64,000 bases of DNA, taken from positions 62,483,831-62,547,830 of the forward strand of contig CM060322.1 in assembly GCA_030674155.1 (NCBI GenBank), in the 5' to 3' direction. Under the pieces are notes generated by a model that saw only the letters and a program-made list of their open reading frames with translations, did not search any database and had not been told where the DNA came from. This DNA comes from Stramonita haemastoma (taxonomy: Eukaryota; Mollusca; Gastropoda; Neogastropoda; Muricidae). How positions within the stretch are numbered: the stretch's first letter is position 1; the number at the start of each line of letters is the position of its first letter. The position numbers were made by a program, and so were the translations under genes. Shown one piece after another: positions 35,417-47,548 of this stretch.

Positions 35417-35424
35417 CCGGTAGT

Positions 35425-35999
35425 GCCTCCTCTGGACAACATTTTGATCTTCTTGAAAGAATCAGGCATTTTCCCTCTGATAGTCATGAGTGAAGATGTC
35501 TTAGTATCTTAGTTGGACACGAAGAACAAATTTGGTCTTGAGGAATCTGGTTTTTGTTTTATATCATTTTACGATTTTGATTTTGATTTGATTTATTCTT
35601 TTATATCGAGGATAATGGAATAAGCACTCTTGTGCTTTTTTACGTCCAGTCCCCGTGTGTATGCGGATTTGTAAATGTCATCTGTTCTCACCGGCACACG
35701 ATGGCCTACTCTTACGAAAAGCGGAACAGGATTTAACGTGCGCAAGATGTTCTGCGTGCGTTCGCACACGGGGCCTCGGTTTAAAGTTTTCATCCGAAGG
35801 ACTTTTGGTGAGAGTGGAGTCAGCACTGATGTTAACTCCAGGAGAAAAATCTCCTCGACCGGACTCGAACCTGGGTCGTCAAATTGCCAGCGCAATGTTC
35901 TGACCACTAGGCTGTCGTTGATGTGGTTTTTAAAAGAACGAGGATGTTATAATATGGCCTCTGTGGTCGCAGGGCTATAAACAAGAAGATTGGATTGGA
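35425..35999 (+). mobile_element. GATTG-tail LINE UTR split by SINE-A
   Basis: ACAACATTTTGATCTTCTTG to TTTTATATCATTTTACGAT, then SINE-A (35,577-35,915), then GTTGATGTGGTTTTTAAAAG, GGTCGCAGGGCTATAAAC and GATTGGATTGG. The two LINE parts join in consensus order, with a deletion. Confidence 0.72.
35577..35915 (-). mobile_element. SINE-A, near full length, inside LINE
   Basis: Head CAGCCTAGTGGTCAGAACAT, B box GGTTCGAGTCC, shared body, 3' AGAGTGCTTATTCCATTATC, tail AAATCAAAATC. Confidence 0.85.
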
Positions 36000-36074
36000 A
36001 GCATATGCGTGCATGTATGTGCTCACACACACATACCACACCCACCCCTCACTCTTCTCCTGTCTCTGTCAGTT

Positions 36075-36205
<131 letters not shown>

Positions 36206-36209
36206 ACTA

Positions 36210-37405
36210 GTGCTCAAACACACGAAAACACTAACACGGGAAAAGTGTGTATTTTTTTGAAAATTATTATTTCCACTCCTCAACCTCGCACTAAGTAAAG
36301 AAAACAAGTGAAGCGAACTCTTCCGTACATGCATGGGAACACATTTTGGCAAACCATACCAAAACCAAAACAAAACAAAAAACCAACAACAATATCAAAC
36401 TGATGATATATTTTTCCGATCCCAAGGTCGTTTAAGATTTAACACAATGTCTCAAGTTAAGCAAATATTACCACAACAATCGGACATGATTTGAATGCTT
36501 TGTTTTAAAAAGTCGATGGCCTGCTGAATATGATGTCTAAGAGATGATTTGGACTCACTTGTACACAAACAAAACTTTCTTTGCTGATATCCAGGAGAAA
36601 ATAGTCTCTACACATAAAAAAATACAACAAAAAACAAAAAATATGGGGAGGATTCAAATCAGCAAAATTGTATAAATCTGTAAAAGCCAAGTATAAGCAA
36701 AATGATGATTCCATACCCAAAAAACACTGCACGAGATTAAAAATAAAAGCCTGGCCTAATTTTCTCTGTGTTTTCTCTGCGGCATTATAGAAACCGTTTG
36801 CTCAGTTCTTTACTTCCTTTAGAACGAAACCTGTTAAGGACATGTTTTGCACCAAACAGCATGTATGCTGCGTTAAGCTTGATTTCCTTTACCTGCGTTA
36901 TTCTAACTTTACTTCTCACATAACTCCTTAAGAAGTCATTGGGGCATGACTGTAGTGTGGTTAAACTTGGTGGGTTTTTTGGTCGCTAAATGGATGTTAG
37001 GACCGACTTCTACTGCACGAAACTGGTCCACACATAAAATTAAGGAAATTTATTTCTTAACTGCTCAGTATGTCTTTTGTTTTGTCAACACACACAAAAT
37101 CTCGACCCGAAAATAAGAAGCAATATAAAAATACTACTACATAAATAGAAAGTAAGTAGAGACTGTAGAATGTTTAAACGAGCATTCCCCAACTGCAAAA
37201 ACCCTGTTGGTTTGCCCGATTCACACACAATGAAGATAAATTTGGAATTATCTTGCGATTTCAGTCAGTGCCCTAGCAGCCCACCTGATGAACGAAAAGA
37301 GAAGTTGTCTCTTTTCTTGATAAAACAGGACGTTTTCAGACCAAAGGAATGGTTCTCGTCTGCGTTGAGGCTGTCCATTTAATGGCATGACCTCTTTACG
37401 ACACA
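36210..37405. other. No gene seen
   Basis: AT-rich unique sequence without recognised repeats or coding motifs. Short open frames at 36,505-36,732 and 37,170-37,382 have no recognisable content. Confidence 0.45.
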
Positions 37406-37823
37406 ATTGGGTGGACAGGTGGTCTGAAGGATTTAAATTAATAACTCGCCTGTCTACAAAGTGAAAAGTCCGGGTCGAAGTGTGTGGTGGTTCGAATCCT
37501 GTTTGAGCACAAAACTCACCCCCCCCCCCCCCCCCATCGTTTAGACCATAAGTGGTTGTCTGAGGTATAGTCGGGGTAGACGATAATCTGGGGTCCCGTA
37601 TGTTACGCATAATTATTTAGCGCACGTAAAATAACCCATGGCAACAAGAGAATTGTCCGTGGTAAAATTCTGTAGACAGATGTCACTCTGATAGGGAAAC
37701 AAATACAGTTGCAGACAGGAAAAAGAAAAAAAATAATGGGTAGGCGAAAGCTCTTGTGAAGACACGCTCTCCCGGGGAGAGCAGCCCGAATTTCACGCAG
37801 GGAAATCTGACGTGACTTAAAAG
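37406..37823 (+). mobile_element. SINE-C, full length
   Basis: Head TAACTCGCCTGTCTACAAAG and GTGGTTCGAATCCTG (B box), CCATCGTTTAGACCATAAG, CGATAATCTGGGGTC, CATTATTTAGCGCACG, CCACTCTGATAGGGAAAC analog, then the 3' module CTCTCCCGGGGAGAGCAGCC and TTTCACGCAGGGAAATCTG. Confidence 0.85.
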
Positions 37824-38140
37824 TGCTCTTAATCCAGGTAGCGACACTAACACCATATAAGGACACCCCAGTCCTGGCTTTCACCGACCATAGCGGGCCT
37901 AGGACAGAGGGATGGGGTCCCCACCTGGGCACAAAATGGTCCTCTTGCACCCACACCATCAGGACCTCAGCCTACAGTCTCATCTGAAGGACTTGGATCA
38001 AATGGAATTAAAACCGACCTGATCTCTACGGGCAAAATATCTCCTCCAAACAGTTCAGTAGAAACATGAACTTTATCTTGAGTTTATGGCCAGGCCATGA
38101 ATTCAATGCTACAAACTATCAGGTTAATCTTTCTACCCCC
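37824..38140. other. Possible diverged SINE or unique sequence
   Basis: TCAGCCTACAGTCTCATCTG and AAGGACTTGG resemble the minus-strand SINE-A body, but the rest does not align convincingly. Confidence 0.25.
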
Positions 38141-38348
38141 AACCTATTCTTGATAAACTGAAGGCATATTGTATGCTTTCTTAGCGAATAGTAGGAGTGT
38201 TTATTTATATCCCAAACTTGGTTTTTCTCTGTCTGTGTTCACTAGTCTAATATCATTTTCACACAGAAATTATGTTACCGATATACAGAATATGATGTAC
38301 GTGTGGATTTTCCTCATTTCTGGATATAAATCTTTGTCTCCTTTCTAT

Positions 38349-38462
38349 GAGGCAGGGAGAGGAGATGGGCGCCGCCTTCAATATTCTGGCCACTGGAGAA
38401 GCTGAGGTCTCTGATGCCTTGCTCCCCTGAGACCACATAGGTTATAGGGACACCTTAACCTT
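38349..38462 (+). mobile_element. SINE-D 3' part
   Basis: GGCAGGGAGAGGAGATGGGC, GCCGCCTTCAATATTCTGG, GAAGCTGAGGTCTCTGATGC, CACATAGGTTATAGGGACAC. Head missing. Confidence 0.82.
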
Positions 38463-38764
38463 TTATCAATGAGGTACAAGGCTAAGTCTTACCATTAACA
38501 GGATACTGGACTGACTTTCTCTTCAAAAATTAAGTCTGGTTAAAGGGCATCGTAACGTGGAGTTAGTATATAGACAATACACTGACAACAATAAGATACA
38601 GCAGGCAAACTGGCAGTCAGTTACAACATAATCAAAGGTTTTACTTTCTTTTTTTTCCTTTTCATTGCAATAAATCAACTTCGCCGTCTAAAAAAGAGTT
38701 GAAACTCTGCTTCTAAAATACTTGTAGACCGGATTAATTTCCGTATACTTCAAGTTGTGATGTG

Positions 38765-38900
38765 GGGGCTATAGTCTTGAGTGCATACGAGATAAAATGA
38801 TATAACAATTTGAGGTCTCGCGTGCTATACAGAGGGCAACTTAGCACAGGTAAAAGAGCCCAAGGCAACAGGAGGGATATGATGTCCATGTTAAAACTCA
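38765..38900 (+). mobile_element. Diverged SINE-C internal part
   Basis: AGTCTTGAGTGCATACGAGA, AGCACAGGTAAAAGAGCCC and AAGGCAACAGGAGGGATA line up with the C body (CGCACGTAAAAGAACCCACG, GCAACAAGAGGG) with many changes. Confidence 0.45.
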
Positions 38901-39112
38901 GTTGTGAAGTTACCACCATCTCTCCCTCGCTTTTCTAGCATGTACATGAACACTAGACGGAAGAAAAAGATGTGTGGTTGGAGGGGGGGGGGGGGGGGGG
39001 GGTTGGAAGGGAAGGATGAAAGTGACGCGAGTGGAGGGGAATGGTAAAGGGGGTGGTGGTGACTGGGGTTGAAGGTGACTGGTGGAGGTGGGGGGTGGGA
39101 AGGGTAGCAGCT

Positions 39113-39114
39113 TG

Positions 39115-39169
<55 letters not shown>

Positions 39170-39377
39170 GTATATCGAGGATAATGGAATAAGCACTCAT
39201 GTGGGTTTTTTTTTTACACCTTGTCCATGTGTGCATGCAGTTTTGTCGATGTTGTCATCCATTCCCGGGGACACCACGGCGCTAACTCTTCCGAAAAGTG
39301 GAACGGGTTTTAACGTGTACGCAAGACGTTCTGCGTGCGTTCGCACACTGGACCTCAGTTTATAATCTCATCGGGAC
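39113..39377 (-). mobile_element. SINE-A 3' part with (AAT)n tail
   Basis: (ATT)n at 39,118-39,169 directly follows the SINE 3' end in minus orientation, so the microsatellite is the SINE tail. Body to GATGAGATTATAAACTGAGG; head absent. Confidence 0.78.
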
Positions 39378-39539
39378 TTTACGAGGGGAGGGGGGGGGGG
39401 TGGAGTCGGAGCTGAAGAATTAGGATGTGCTTTTCCAAAAAAAAAATCCAAAACAACTAAAGCAAAAAAAAAGGTTGTCTGCAATTCACAAAGAAAATGG
39501 TTAGAATGGTATAGTTCAAACAATATATTTTGTAACGAC

Positions 39540-39560
39540 ACAAAACGGACAGAGGTCAAC

Positions 39561-39595
<35 letters not shown>

Positions 39596-39720
39596 TTTCA
39601 AAGAACTCGCAGCTTCTCTTCTCCTTTGAACTCAACGCTAATAGTAAAGGACCCCAACCCCTACCCCTACAACCCCCCCCCCCCCCCCCCCACACACACA
39701 CCTTCAAAAAAGGGGGGAAA
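39540..39720. repeat. (GACA)n and C-run simple repeats
   Basis: GACA repeats at 39,563-39,595 and a C run at 39,671-39,690. No gene. Confidence 0.8.
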
Positions 39721-39909
39721 TAGATATACACATATATAATTAGACGGGAAAAAAATTCGGTCAGTGCTAACTTTAAGCAGCATTAAAGAAAATGTGATGG
39801 AAAAAAGCTGATTCATGGGTAACTGACTTCACAGCGTATCATATTGCTACTGATGATTCGTTCGCTGTAAGATATATCTAGTAAGATATATGATAGTAAA
39901 ATATATACT

Positions 39910-39963
39910 AGTAAGATATATCCTAGAAGTAAGTGGCGCAAAATATTGAACATTACATTTTGT

Positions 39964-40041
<78 letters not shown>

Positions 40042-40176
40042 AAATGTTGAATATAATAGTATTGAACATAACATTTTGTATATATATATATAATTTTATA
40101 TATATATAATATATATATATATATATACAAAATGTTATGTTCAATATTTTGCGCCACTTACTTCTAGGCTATATCT

Positions 40177-40180
<4 letters not shown>
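39910..40180. repeat. Long inverted repeat around (TA)n
   Basis: Arms 39,910-39,963 and 40,127-40,180 are reverse complements over 54 bp with two mismatches (AGTAAGATATATCCTAGAAG versus AGTAAGATATAGCCTAGAAG at the outer end). A smaller inverted pair ACAAAATGTT/AACATTTTGT lies inside, with TA tracts between. Confidence 0.9.
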
Positions 40181-40241
<61 letters not shown>

Positions 40242-40304
40242 AAACACATAGCGAAAGTAAAACAACCAGTATATATGGTTCCCCAATATTCGGCTTTCGC
40301 CTTC

Positions 40305-40370
<66 letters not shown>

Positions 40371-40376
40371 ATAAAT
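40181..40376. repeat. (TA)n tracts
   Basis: TA runs at 40,181-40,242 and 40,308-40,370 around 65 unique bases. Confidence 0.9.
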
Positions 40377-40738
40377 TATCGCATTTTTTCTCCAGACACA
40401 TTTATCAAGTCTCGTTTTACATAGCACAAAATCGGCAACTTTTTTCCTCCTGGAAAGAAAAGAACTCCATTTGCAAAAAAAAAAGTATATAACTACATAA
40501 CAAACAAAAGTTCCAACCCGCGCTAGTGTCAATGTGTTAAAAAAGAAAAATAATGATGTGCCAATACAGTAATAAAAAGGCCAGAATTTGCGTAAAATTA
40601 GTACAGTTGTTGATTTTTCAAAACAGCATTTTAGATGGACGAAATGGTTTTGAAACAAAATGGACACACACTCGCTACGTTGATGTAAGTGAGAAATGAC
40701 GGTCAAACGGTGTCCAGTTTCTTTGCTCAACAAATCGT

Positions 40739-41532
40739 ATGAAACCATTTTTAACTTCCTGAGAGAATCGGGCTTTTTTCCGCCTGATATGAGTGAAAGT
40801 GGTATGGTTGTTATCTAAGGACCAGGTTGTATTAAGGAATCTGGTTTTGGTTTTATCTCGTTTTAAGTGTGATCGTGTGTGGGTTTTCCAACGACGCGGT
40901 GGCCGTCCTAGGCTGACCCTTATGGTTGGCCGGGGCGTCAATACAAGCAAGGACAGTTAGTGACGCTCCAACCACGAATGAGTCGCTACACATTAACAAT
41001 TTAATTTGCGCTAGGAGCCTTAGAGGCAGGTGGGGGTCAAGTTGTCAACTTGAGATTTTGATTGATTATTAAACTAGATCTGTTATTTACTTATAAAGAA
41101 ATATCAAGGCATAATTTTTATTCCTTTTGCTTTGTTAAATGTGTTTTTGAAAATACCAAAGCACTCATTCTGTACAACCTGTTACTAAATAAACTTTGCC
41201 CGTTTTCTCATTTTTTTCCATTCGTTGCATCTATCATTTCAATTTGTAATATGTTGTGCACAGAATTGTCTGATTTTCAATCTGTTTTTTTGTATTTGAT
41301 ACCACTTTTTGCATCATTAATAACATTTGTCTAATAACTTTAAAATTGACCTTAGGTTGCCTCCTCCTCTCATTATGTGGTGGAGCGTCACAGTTGAGTT
41401 TGTTTAATACCCCGTTTTAAACTGTACATAGTCGCACACTTTTAATACAAGATTTAAATATGACGAGGTGACAGCCCCGATATGGCCTATGTGTTCGGCG
41501 GGGCTATAAGCAACATAATTGGATTGGATTGG
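40739..41532 (+). mobile_element. GATTG-tail LINE 3' end interrupted by a TIR element
   Basis: CCATTTTTAACTTCCTGAGA to TACAAGCAAGGACAGTT, then 432 bp foreign, then AGTTGAGTTTGTTTAATACC onward to the hairpin AGCCCCG...CGGGGCT and GGATTGGATTGG. The halves rejoin exactly at a phrase that is continuous at 19.5 and 31.4 kb. Confidence 0.82.
40960..41391. mobile_element. Short terminal-inverted-repeat DNA element (MITE-like)
   Basis: Ends GTGACGCTCCA...ATGAG and CTCAT...TGGAGCGTCAC form a 22-23 bp inverted repeat with one small indel and one or two changes. Length 432 bp, AT-rich inside, no transposase motif. AGTTA/AGTTG next to the ends may be the target duplication. Superfamily not assigned. Confidence 0.78.
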
Positions 41533-41689
41533 TGTGAAACAAAGGGGCAGATACCGACAGAATCAACCAAACAGCAATGACAGAAACAACATAACCATAA
41601 TAGCTATCAAAATGTAAAATCAAACGTGAAATTATTGTGACCATCCCAAAAAAAAAAACAACGAAGATGATGTATTACTTTTTGTTCTT

Positions 41690-42063
41690 GCTCCTCTTCT
41701 TCGCAATTCTTCTTCTTCTTCTTCCTCTTCTTCTTCTTCTCTTTCGTCTCGTCGTTCGTCGCATTCTTCTTCTTCTTCTTTCTTCTTCTTCTTCGTCGCA
41801 ATTTCTTCTTCTTCTTCTTCTTCTTCTCTCTTCTTTCTCTTCTTCCTTCTGTCTTTCTTCTTCTCTCAATTCTTCTTCTTCTTCTTGTTCGCCTCCTCCT
41901 TCTTCTTCTTTTTCCTTTTAATTCTTCTTCTTCGAAATTCTTCTTCTTAATTTTTCTTCTTTGCATTCTTCTTTTTTTGCCGTCTTTTTCTTTGCATTGT
42001 TCCTCTTCCTTCTCTTCTTCCTCTTCTTGCATTCTTCCTCTTCTTTGCATTGCCTTCTTCAAT
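41690..42063. repeat. (TTC)n polypyrimidine array
   Basis: TTC repeats with CTC, TTTC and TCG interruptions. The KKKRRR and SSSFFF open frames are artefacts. Confidence 0.9.
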
Positions 42064-42462
42064 ATCTTCTTCTTCTTTTAAGGCGAACAAAAGAACTACC
42101 GTTGCCTGTTATATGAGTGAAAACAATCAATGCCTTCACTGCTGTTGAGCGCCCGACAAGTCAGCCCAGCACATCTGACTTGGGCATGGAAGAAGACCGT
42201 TATCTATTCAGTTTTTTTTTCTCTGAAAAAAGGCAAGAGAATGGACCAAGAAGGCAGAAAATAGACATAAAGGAGGTGACAGGAAGAAAAGGGAACACGG
42301 CAGTAACAAAAAGAGGGATAGAAAAGAGGGAATTCCGAGCACAGAATTTCCCGAATGCTGTTTATATTGACAAGCTCCCCAGCATCCCCGCGAAGAGGAA
42401 CTAATGTTAGACACAGTGCATGTAAATCTGTACGTGATTAAACTATCAACTGTCACATCTTT

Positions 42463-42464
42463 GG

Positions 42465-42530
<66 letters not shown>
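42463..42530. repeat. (TA)n microsatellite
   Basis: Pure TA tract. Confidence 0.92.
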
Positions 42531-42532
<2 letters not shown>

Positions 42533-42534
42533 TT

Positions 42535-43440
42535 TTTTTAAAATCGTGCATTGTCATCTCACATTTTGTTTCTGATGTTGACTTGGTTGACATACAACGG
42601 AGTATAATTTATTTGGTGAATACGTGCCATATCGTGTCTTCATCCTAGAATTCTTACCACATGCAGATAAAAGGATAAATCAGTAATTGGGGGACCTCAT
42701 TACAGCTGAACCAATACCAAACATCATAATCACACGCCATAATCCACACAGAACGAAGGCATCGTGCGCCGTCAGTGGAGCTATACACAACATGAAATAA
42801 ACTAAAAAATCCAAACTTAGTGCTGAAACAAAATATTAACATTGCACCCCCTCCCCCCCCCCCCCCCTCCAAAAAGCAAATAAGAAGCTAAACAAACAAA
42901 AAAAACAACGAACCCAAACAACACAACCTCCCCCCCCCCCCCAAAAAAAAAAAAAGCAAATAAAATTTTAAAAAAACAAACAAACCCAAACAACCCCCCC
43001 CCCTCCCCCCCAAAAGAAAAAGAAAAGAAAAAAGAAATGACAACGCTTCATTGCATTGAGTTACGATGTCCTTTTAAATAAAATGCCGTAGAGTTTACAG
43101 CAGCTGAATCAAAATACTAAGCATACAATCCCCCAAAACAAAAAAAAAACCCGCACCCTACATTTCTCATCCAACTCGAAAACCATGTATGACATCATCC
43201 AGAAAACTTGCTATGAGTCCAGCTGACATCTCCCAAAAAAATGATGATTATATAATGATAAGGCCTTTTTGTATGGCACGCCATTTGGTACGTACAAAGG
43301 TGGTTTGGAAAAAAACAAAAACTCTATTGTATATAACTACTAAGGGCTTTACAAGCATGGAAAGGAAGCCATCTCTCATTTCAGAATACACAAAAGTGTG
43401 GACCGTAATATGCCATGTTTGTATATAGAAAATAAAACGT
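42535..43440. other. No gene seen
   Basis: Unique sequence with C runs and A runs at 42,845-43,015; the open frame 43,189-43,428 shows no known motif. Confidence 0.45.
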
Positions 43441-43569
43441 GTTACACCGAATACTCATAGGGCTTGCGAGGTGATGAAGAGGACAGGCAGGTAAAGGGAC
43501 ATGAGGGAAAGTGTGCTGTTTGTTGCGCTGTTCTTGGTGGTGGTGGTGATGGTTGTGTCTCTTTACCTT

Positions 43570-43760
43570 TCTTTTTCATTTTCTTTTCTTCTTCTTCTCT
43601 TCGATCTTCTTTCTTTCTTCTTCTTCTTTTCTCTCCCAAATTTTTTTCTTCTTCTTTTCTCCTTTTCAATTCTTTCTTCTTCTTCTTTGCAATTCTTCTT
43701 CTTCCTTTTTTTGCAATTTTTCTTTCCTTCTTCTTCTTTTTTTCCTTTTCTCCTCCTTCT
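43570..43760. repeat. (TTC)n polypyrimidine array
   Basis: Second TTC/CTT array on the same strand as the one at 41.7 kb. Confidence 0.88.
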
Positions 43761-44044
43761 TATTTCCTTATTATCTGATCATTTTGAAACAGCACGAGTT
43801 TGTCTTTGATTCCCGGTCTTTCTTAATTAATTCAGTCCACTAATTGTCAGGGACGTTACCGAACTGTCCTTGACACTGAGTCCAAAGCTGAGTGCCAAGG
43901 CCCACACTGCACTGTTGGTATGCTTTAGCATGTCAGTCATGTAGGGACGGTTTCCAACAGTGACAGGCACCTGGCAAAATAACTTGGTCTCTGGTTTTAA
44001 AGGACATAAGGGAAAATGCTCTGATGTCAGACAGAGTATGGCTG

Positions 44045-44046
<2 letters not shown>

Positions 44047-44087
<41 letters not shown>

Positions 44088-44110
44088 TATATAATATATA
44101 TATATATATG
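44047..44110. repeat. (TA)n microsatellite
   Basis: TA tract; downstream are CAACAACAAC repeats at 44,258-44,296. Confidence 0.9.
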
Positions 44111-44771
44111 AGGAGGTACTGAAAAGAGTCATGCACGCAAACTTCTCATCCAGTGTGAACTAAACAGTCTCGCTGTGATTCCAAGGTGGGAGGAGCCAAA
44201 CAGAGTGAAGATTCTGGATGACTGGATGACCCCTAGGGCGATCAGCTAAGGACCCGGCAACAACAACAACATCTACAACAACAACAACAACAACAAATCA
44301 ATCAACATTATTCAACCCCTCATAATGAGAGTAAACAGCACTGAAAAAAACAACTGACACATCGCGTCCGCTCTAATATGTTTACTATATCGGTGTAAAG
44401 TAATAGCGAGAAATAATACCAGCATAATATCAGCTAGATTGTTTGTTGAAGAGAAAACAAACGAGTGTAAAAATATCCGATAACTCTTAGGCTTATGACA
44501 GAGTTAAACCTTTTTTTTTCAACGAAAATACACGAAACGGGAGATAAATATAGATTAAAAAAGGGAGAGCTAGAGAGACTAACGTACTCGATGTTGAAAA
44601 CGTCCATTAAAATTTTCATGTGCAGAATAAATATAGTTATCTGATAGTTCAGCAAACATGTTCGGCGTGTAAATCAAACAGCCATTGGAATCTATGTTTG
44701 TAAATATATATATATATATATATTATTTGCATGATAAAATCATTTATTTAGGGCTAAAAATATACACACTA

Positions 44772-44773
<2 letters not shown>

Positions 44774-44824
<51 letters not shown>

Positions 44825-44931
44825 ATGGAATTTATATAGCGCTATATCTTGTAAAAACAAATCAAAGCGCTTGCATTCGACCCTCACAACAAACGACCAA
44901 TGAATATAAATAATTCTAGCAAAATCGAAAG

Positions 44932-45005
<74 letters not shown>

Positions 45006-45180
45006 TAGAGGTTATACATTTTGACAGGGTGAATGGAATTTCAAATGTTGGAGGCAGGCACAAATAGGAGATGAAAACAGAAGGTAAAAATCTTAGGTTT
45101 GAAACAAGTGTGTCTTGAGGTTGGATTTAAAAGTGTCATATGTAGGCTTTTGCCGAAGGGATAGAGGGAGGTCATTCCCC
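44774..45180 (-). mobile_element. LINE 3' end with (ATT)n tail (second family)
   Basis: Minus strand: GGAATGACCTCCCTCTATCC (from the WNDLP-type end), GTGT tract, GCGCTTTGATTTG, AGCGCTATATAAATTCCATG, then (ATT)n. Same layout as 24,480-25,130. Confidence 0.6.
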
Positions 45181-45189
45181 TGTACTCAT

Positions 45190-45820
45190 AAATAACCTTT
45201 ATGTGTTATATAAACAATATTTATGTTAAAGGTGATATCGTTTCTGTCTTGGAAGTCCAGTAGTGGAAAAAACAAAACAAAGAAGGTAACAAAGAAAATC
45301 GAATTTGTACGGCTCATGAGTGTTGCTGGTCTGAGACAAAGATATCGACGCAACACGGCAGGTTTTAACTGATAACAGAAAATGAGCGATTCGTTTTATT
45401 GGGTCAGTAAATGCACAACATGGGGGTAAATAAAGACAGTAAAGGTACCATGCCACACGTACTTCTAGCTACTCGAGCCGCAACTGCAGGCGAAGCAATC
45501 GTGTAGAAATAATCACAGATTTCTCGCACGGACAAAAAAGTACAAGGCTTATGCTTCTGACAAATCAAAATAACAAACACAGCTTTCATAATTATTATTG
45601 TAATCTGTCGCATAAAAAATATATAGCTGTCCTTGTTTATTCTGAAAATAAAATTGGAACTGAAGAACTGAATCAGTAGGAGCGAAGCTGACATCACATA
45701 ACCCCCCCAAAAAACAACAACAACAAAAAAACAAACAAACAAACAAAAAAACCAACTAAACAACAACAACAAAAAAAACTAACAACAAAAAACAAAACGA
45801 AACAAAAAAAACATTACAAT
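45190..45820. other. No gene seen
   Basis: Unique sequence ending in A-rich CAACAACAAAAAAAC repeats. Nothing recognisable. Confidence 0.45.
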
Positions 45821-45825
45821 TTTTT

Positions 45826-46240
45826 GGTGGATCGGTTGTCTAGGTGGTCACGCGCCTGAGTCGGAGTGTGCGGTGGATCGAATCCTGTTTGGGACCAAAA
45901 CTTTTTCCCCATCCATTAGACCATGAATGGTGGTTTAGACGCTAGTCTTTCGGATGAGACGATAAACCGAGGTCTTGTGTGTTACACATCATTATTTAGC
46001 GCACGTTGAACCCACGGCAACAAGGGGGCTGACTGGCAAAATTTTGTCGGAAAAAGCCACTCTGAAAAGAAACAAATACAGCTGCAGACAGAAAAAAAAG
46101 AAAAAAAACAACTATGGGTAGGCGCTGCACTTGTGGCGACGCACTCTCCTCGGGGAGAGCAGCCCGAATTTCACGCAGAGAAATCTGCTGTGACATAAAG
46201 TGGTACAAAATACAAAAAATAACAAAAATACAAAATACGT
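45826..46240 (+). mobile_element. SINE-C, full length
   Basis: Head TAGGTGGTCACGCGCCTGAG (A box) and GGTGGATCGAATCCTG (B box), CCATCCATTAGACCATGAAT, TCTTTCGGATGAGACGATAA, CATTATTTAGCGCACG, TCTCCTCGGGGAGAGCAGC, AAATCTGCTGTGACATAAAG and tail of ACAAAAT repeats. Confidence 0.88.
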
Positions 46241-46573
46241 ACGGGATAAGCGGTGCTGGGCCCACCCAGCCCGTCTTTCTCTCACCTAGATAAGCATGTA
46301 AGCCACGCCTACTCTTGCTTATTGACCCCATCCCAGTGTTCCCATGCTGAGAGTTCAAAGGTTGTATGTCAGAGGGGTCTACATTGAACGTTCTTCAGGG
46401 CGGCAGTAATGAGATTCACAATGAAAATAACAAATTGTAACCCATATTCATATGAAAAGATAACCAGAAAAAAAGTGGAATACATTAGCTAACACATGAA
46501 GAAGCATTAAAAAAAAGATTGTGAACGCGCATGTATGTGTGGGCGGGCGCGGGCGTGCATACACACACAGACG

Positions 46574-46645
<72 letters not shown>
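46574..46645. repeat. (TA)n microsatellite
   Basis: Pure TA tract preceded by CA/CG-rich sequence. Confidence 0.92.
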
Positions 46646-46647
<2 letters not shown>

Positions 46648-47188
46648 AATGTTATTGTTGAGTGTGTCCATGACAAATTTTCACCGATTTAAAAAACAAC
46701 AACAACACATTTGTCAGTAATAAACGAGTTATATCCAAACCTGCTAAACAAAGTGTGTTGTTTTACATGTCTGACAGTAGAATGACAGAGAACACCAGTA
46801 GAACCAGGTAAAGGCAAACGGCAGAGAGAAATCTGGACCCCATAATATGACATAGTCTAGTTCAGTACCAAGTAAAGCCAAAAAACTCTGCTTTCAACCG
46901 ATCAGCAGAACTGTTGAATAAAAATAACACCTCAATATTAAACGGAGCTGATCAGCAGGAGTGCAGTCATTTAGAGAGCTTGGCATAAGAAAGTTTGTTG
47001 TCCACTTTGTATTCAATAGGAAACCAGCGCAGAGGCTTAAATCATAATTCATGCAGACAAAATTTAGATGAACAGGTTTGTCATGCTGCATGGTCGTAAG
47101 GTGTTGGGGGTTACGACAGAAAGAACAGCTAGCAGGAAGAGACTGTTCCAATCAAACTGAAGTCGAATGAAGCCATGGACACGTTTTG

Positions 47189-47487
47189 CAGTAAGGTAAA
47201 GGTGTCCCATAACCTGTGTGGTTGTTGTGGAGCGAGGCATCGAAGACCTCAGCTTCTCTAGCAGCCAGCACATTGAGGGCGGCGCCCATCTCCTCTCCCT
47301 CTCTGCTTTACCATCCCTGACCCAAAGAGGGCAGGTACCCATTTACAGCTGGGTGAACTGGGGAAACGGTACTGAAACCGAGACGCGCAAACGGTCACCC
47401 ATCCAACCGGTAACCACGCTCGACGCTGCTTAACATTGGCTGGGGGAAAACGAGTGCCCTGACCACCGAGCTATCCCGTCCCCGTTT
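47189..47487 (-). mobile_element. SINE-D, full length
   Basis: Minus strand: GGGATAGCTCGGTGGTCAGG (A box), GTTAAGCAGCGTCGAGCG and GGTTGGATGGGTGACCG (5S-like), AATGGGTACCTGCCCTC, GGGCGCCGCCCTCAATGTGC and CACACAGGTTATGGGACACC. Confidence 0.88.
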
Positions 47488-47548
47488 TGTAGTACTCTGA
47501 GAGAAAAAAAAAGTGTGTAAGTTCCAATTTTTTGCCGCTTTGATTCTA

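Noticed and set aside
37170..37382. 70-codon ORF MFKRAFPNCKN...
   Set aside because: No motif, no splice context, adjacent to a SINE-C; cannot be separated from chance.
41607..42062. Lys/Arg/Glu-rich ORF resembling a nuclear protein
   Set aside because: Translation of a TTC/GAA array.
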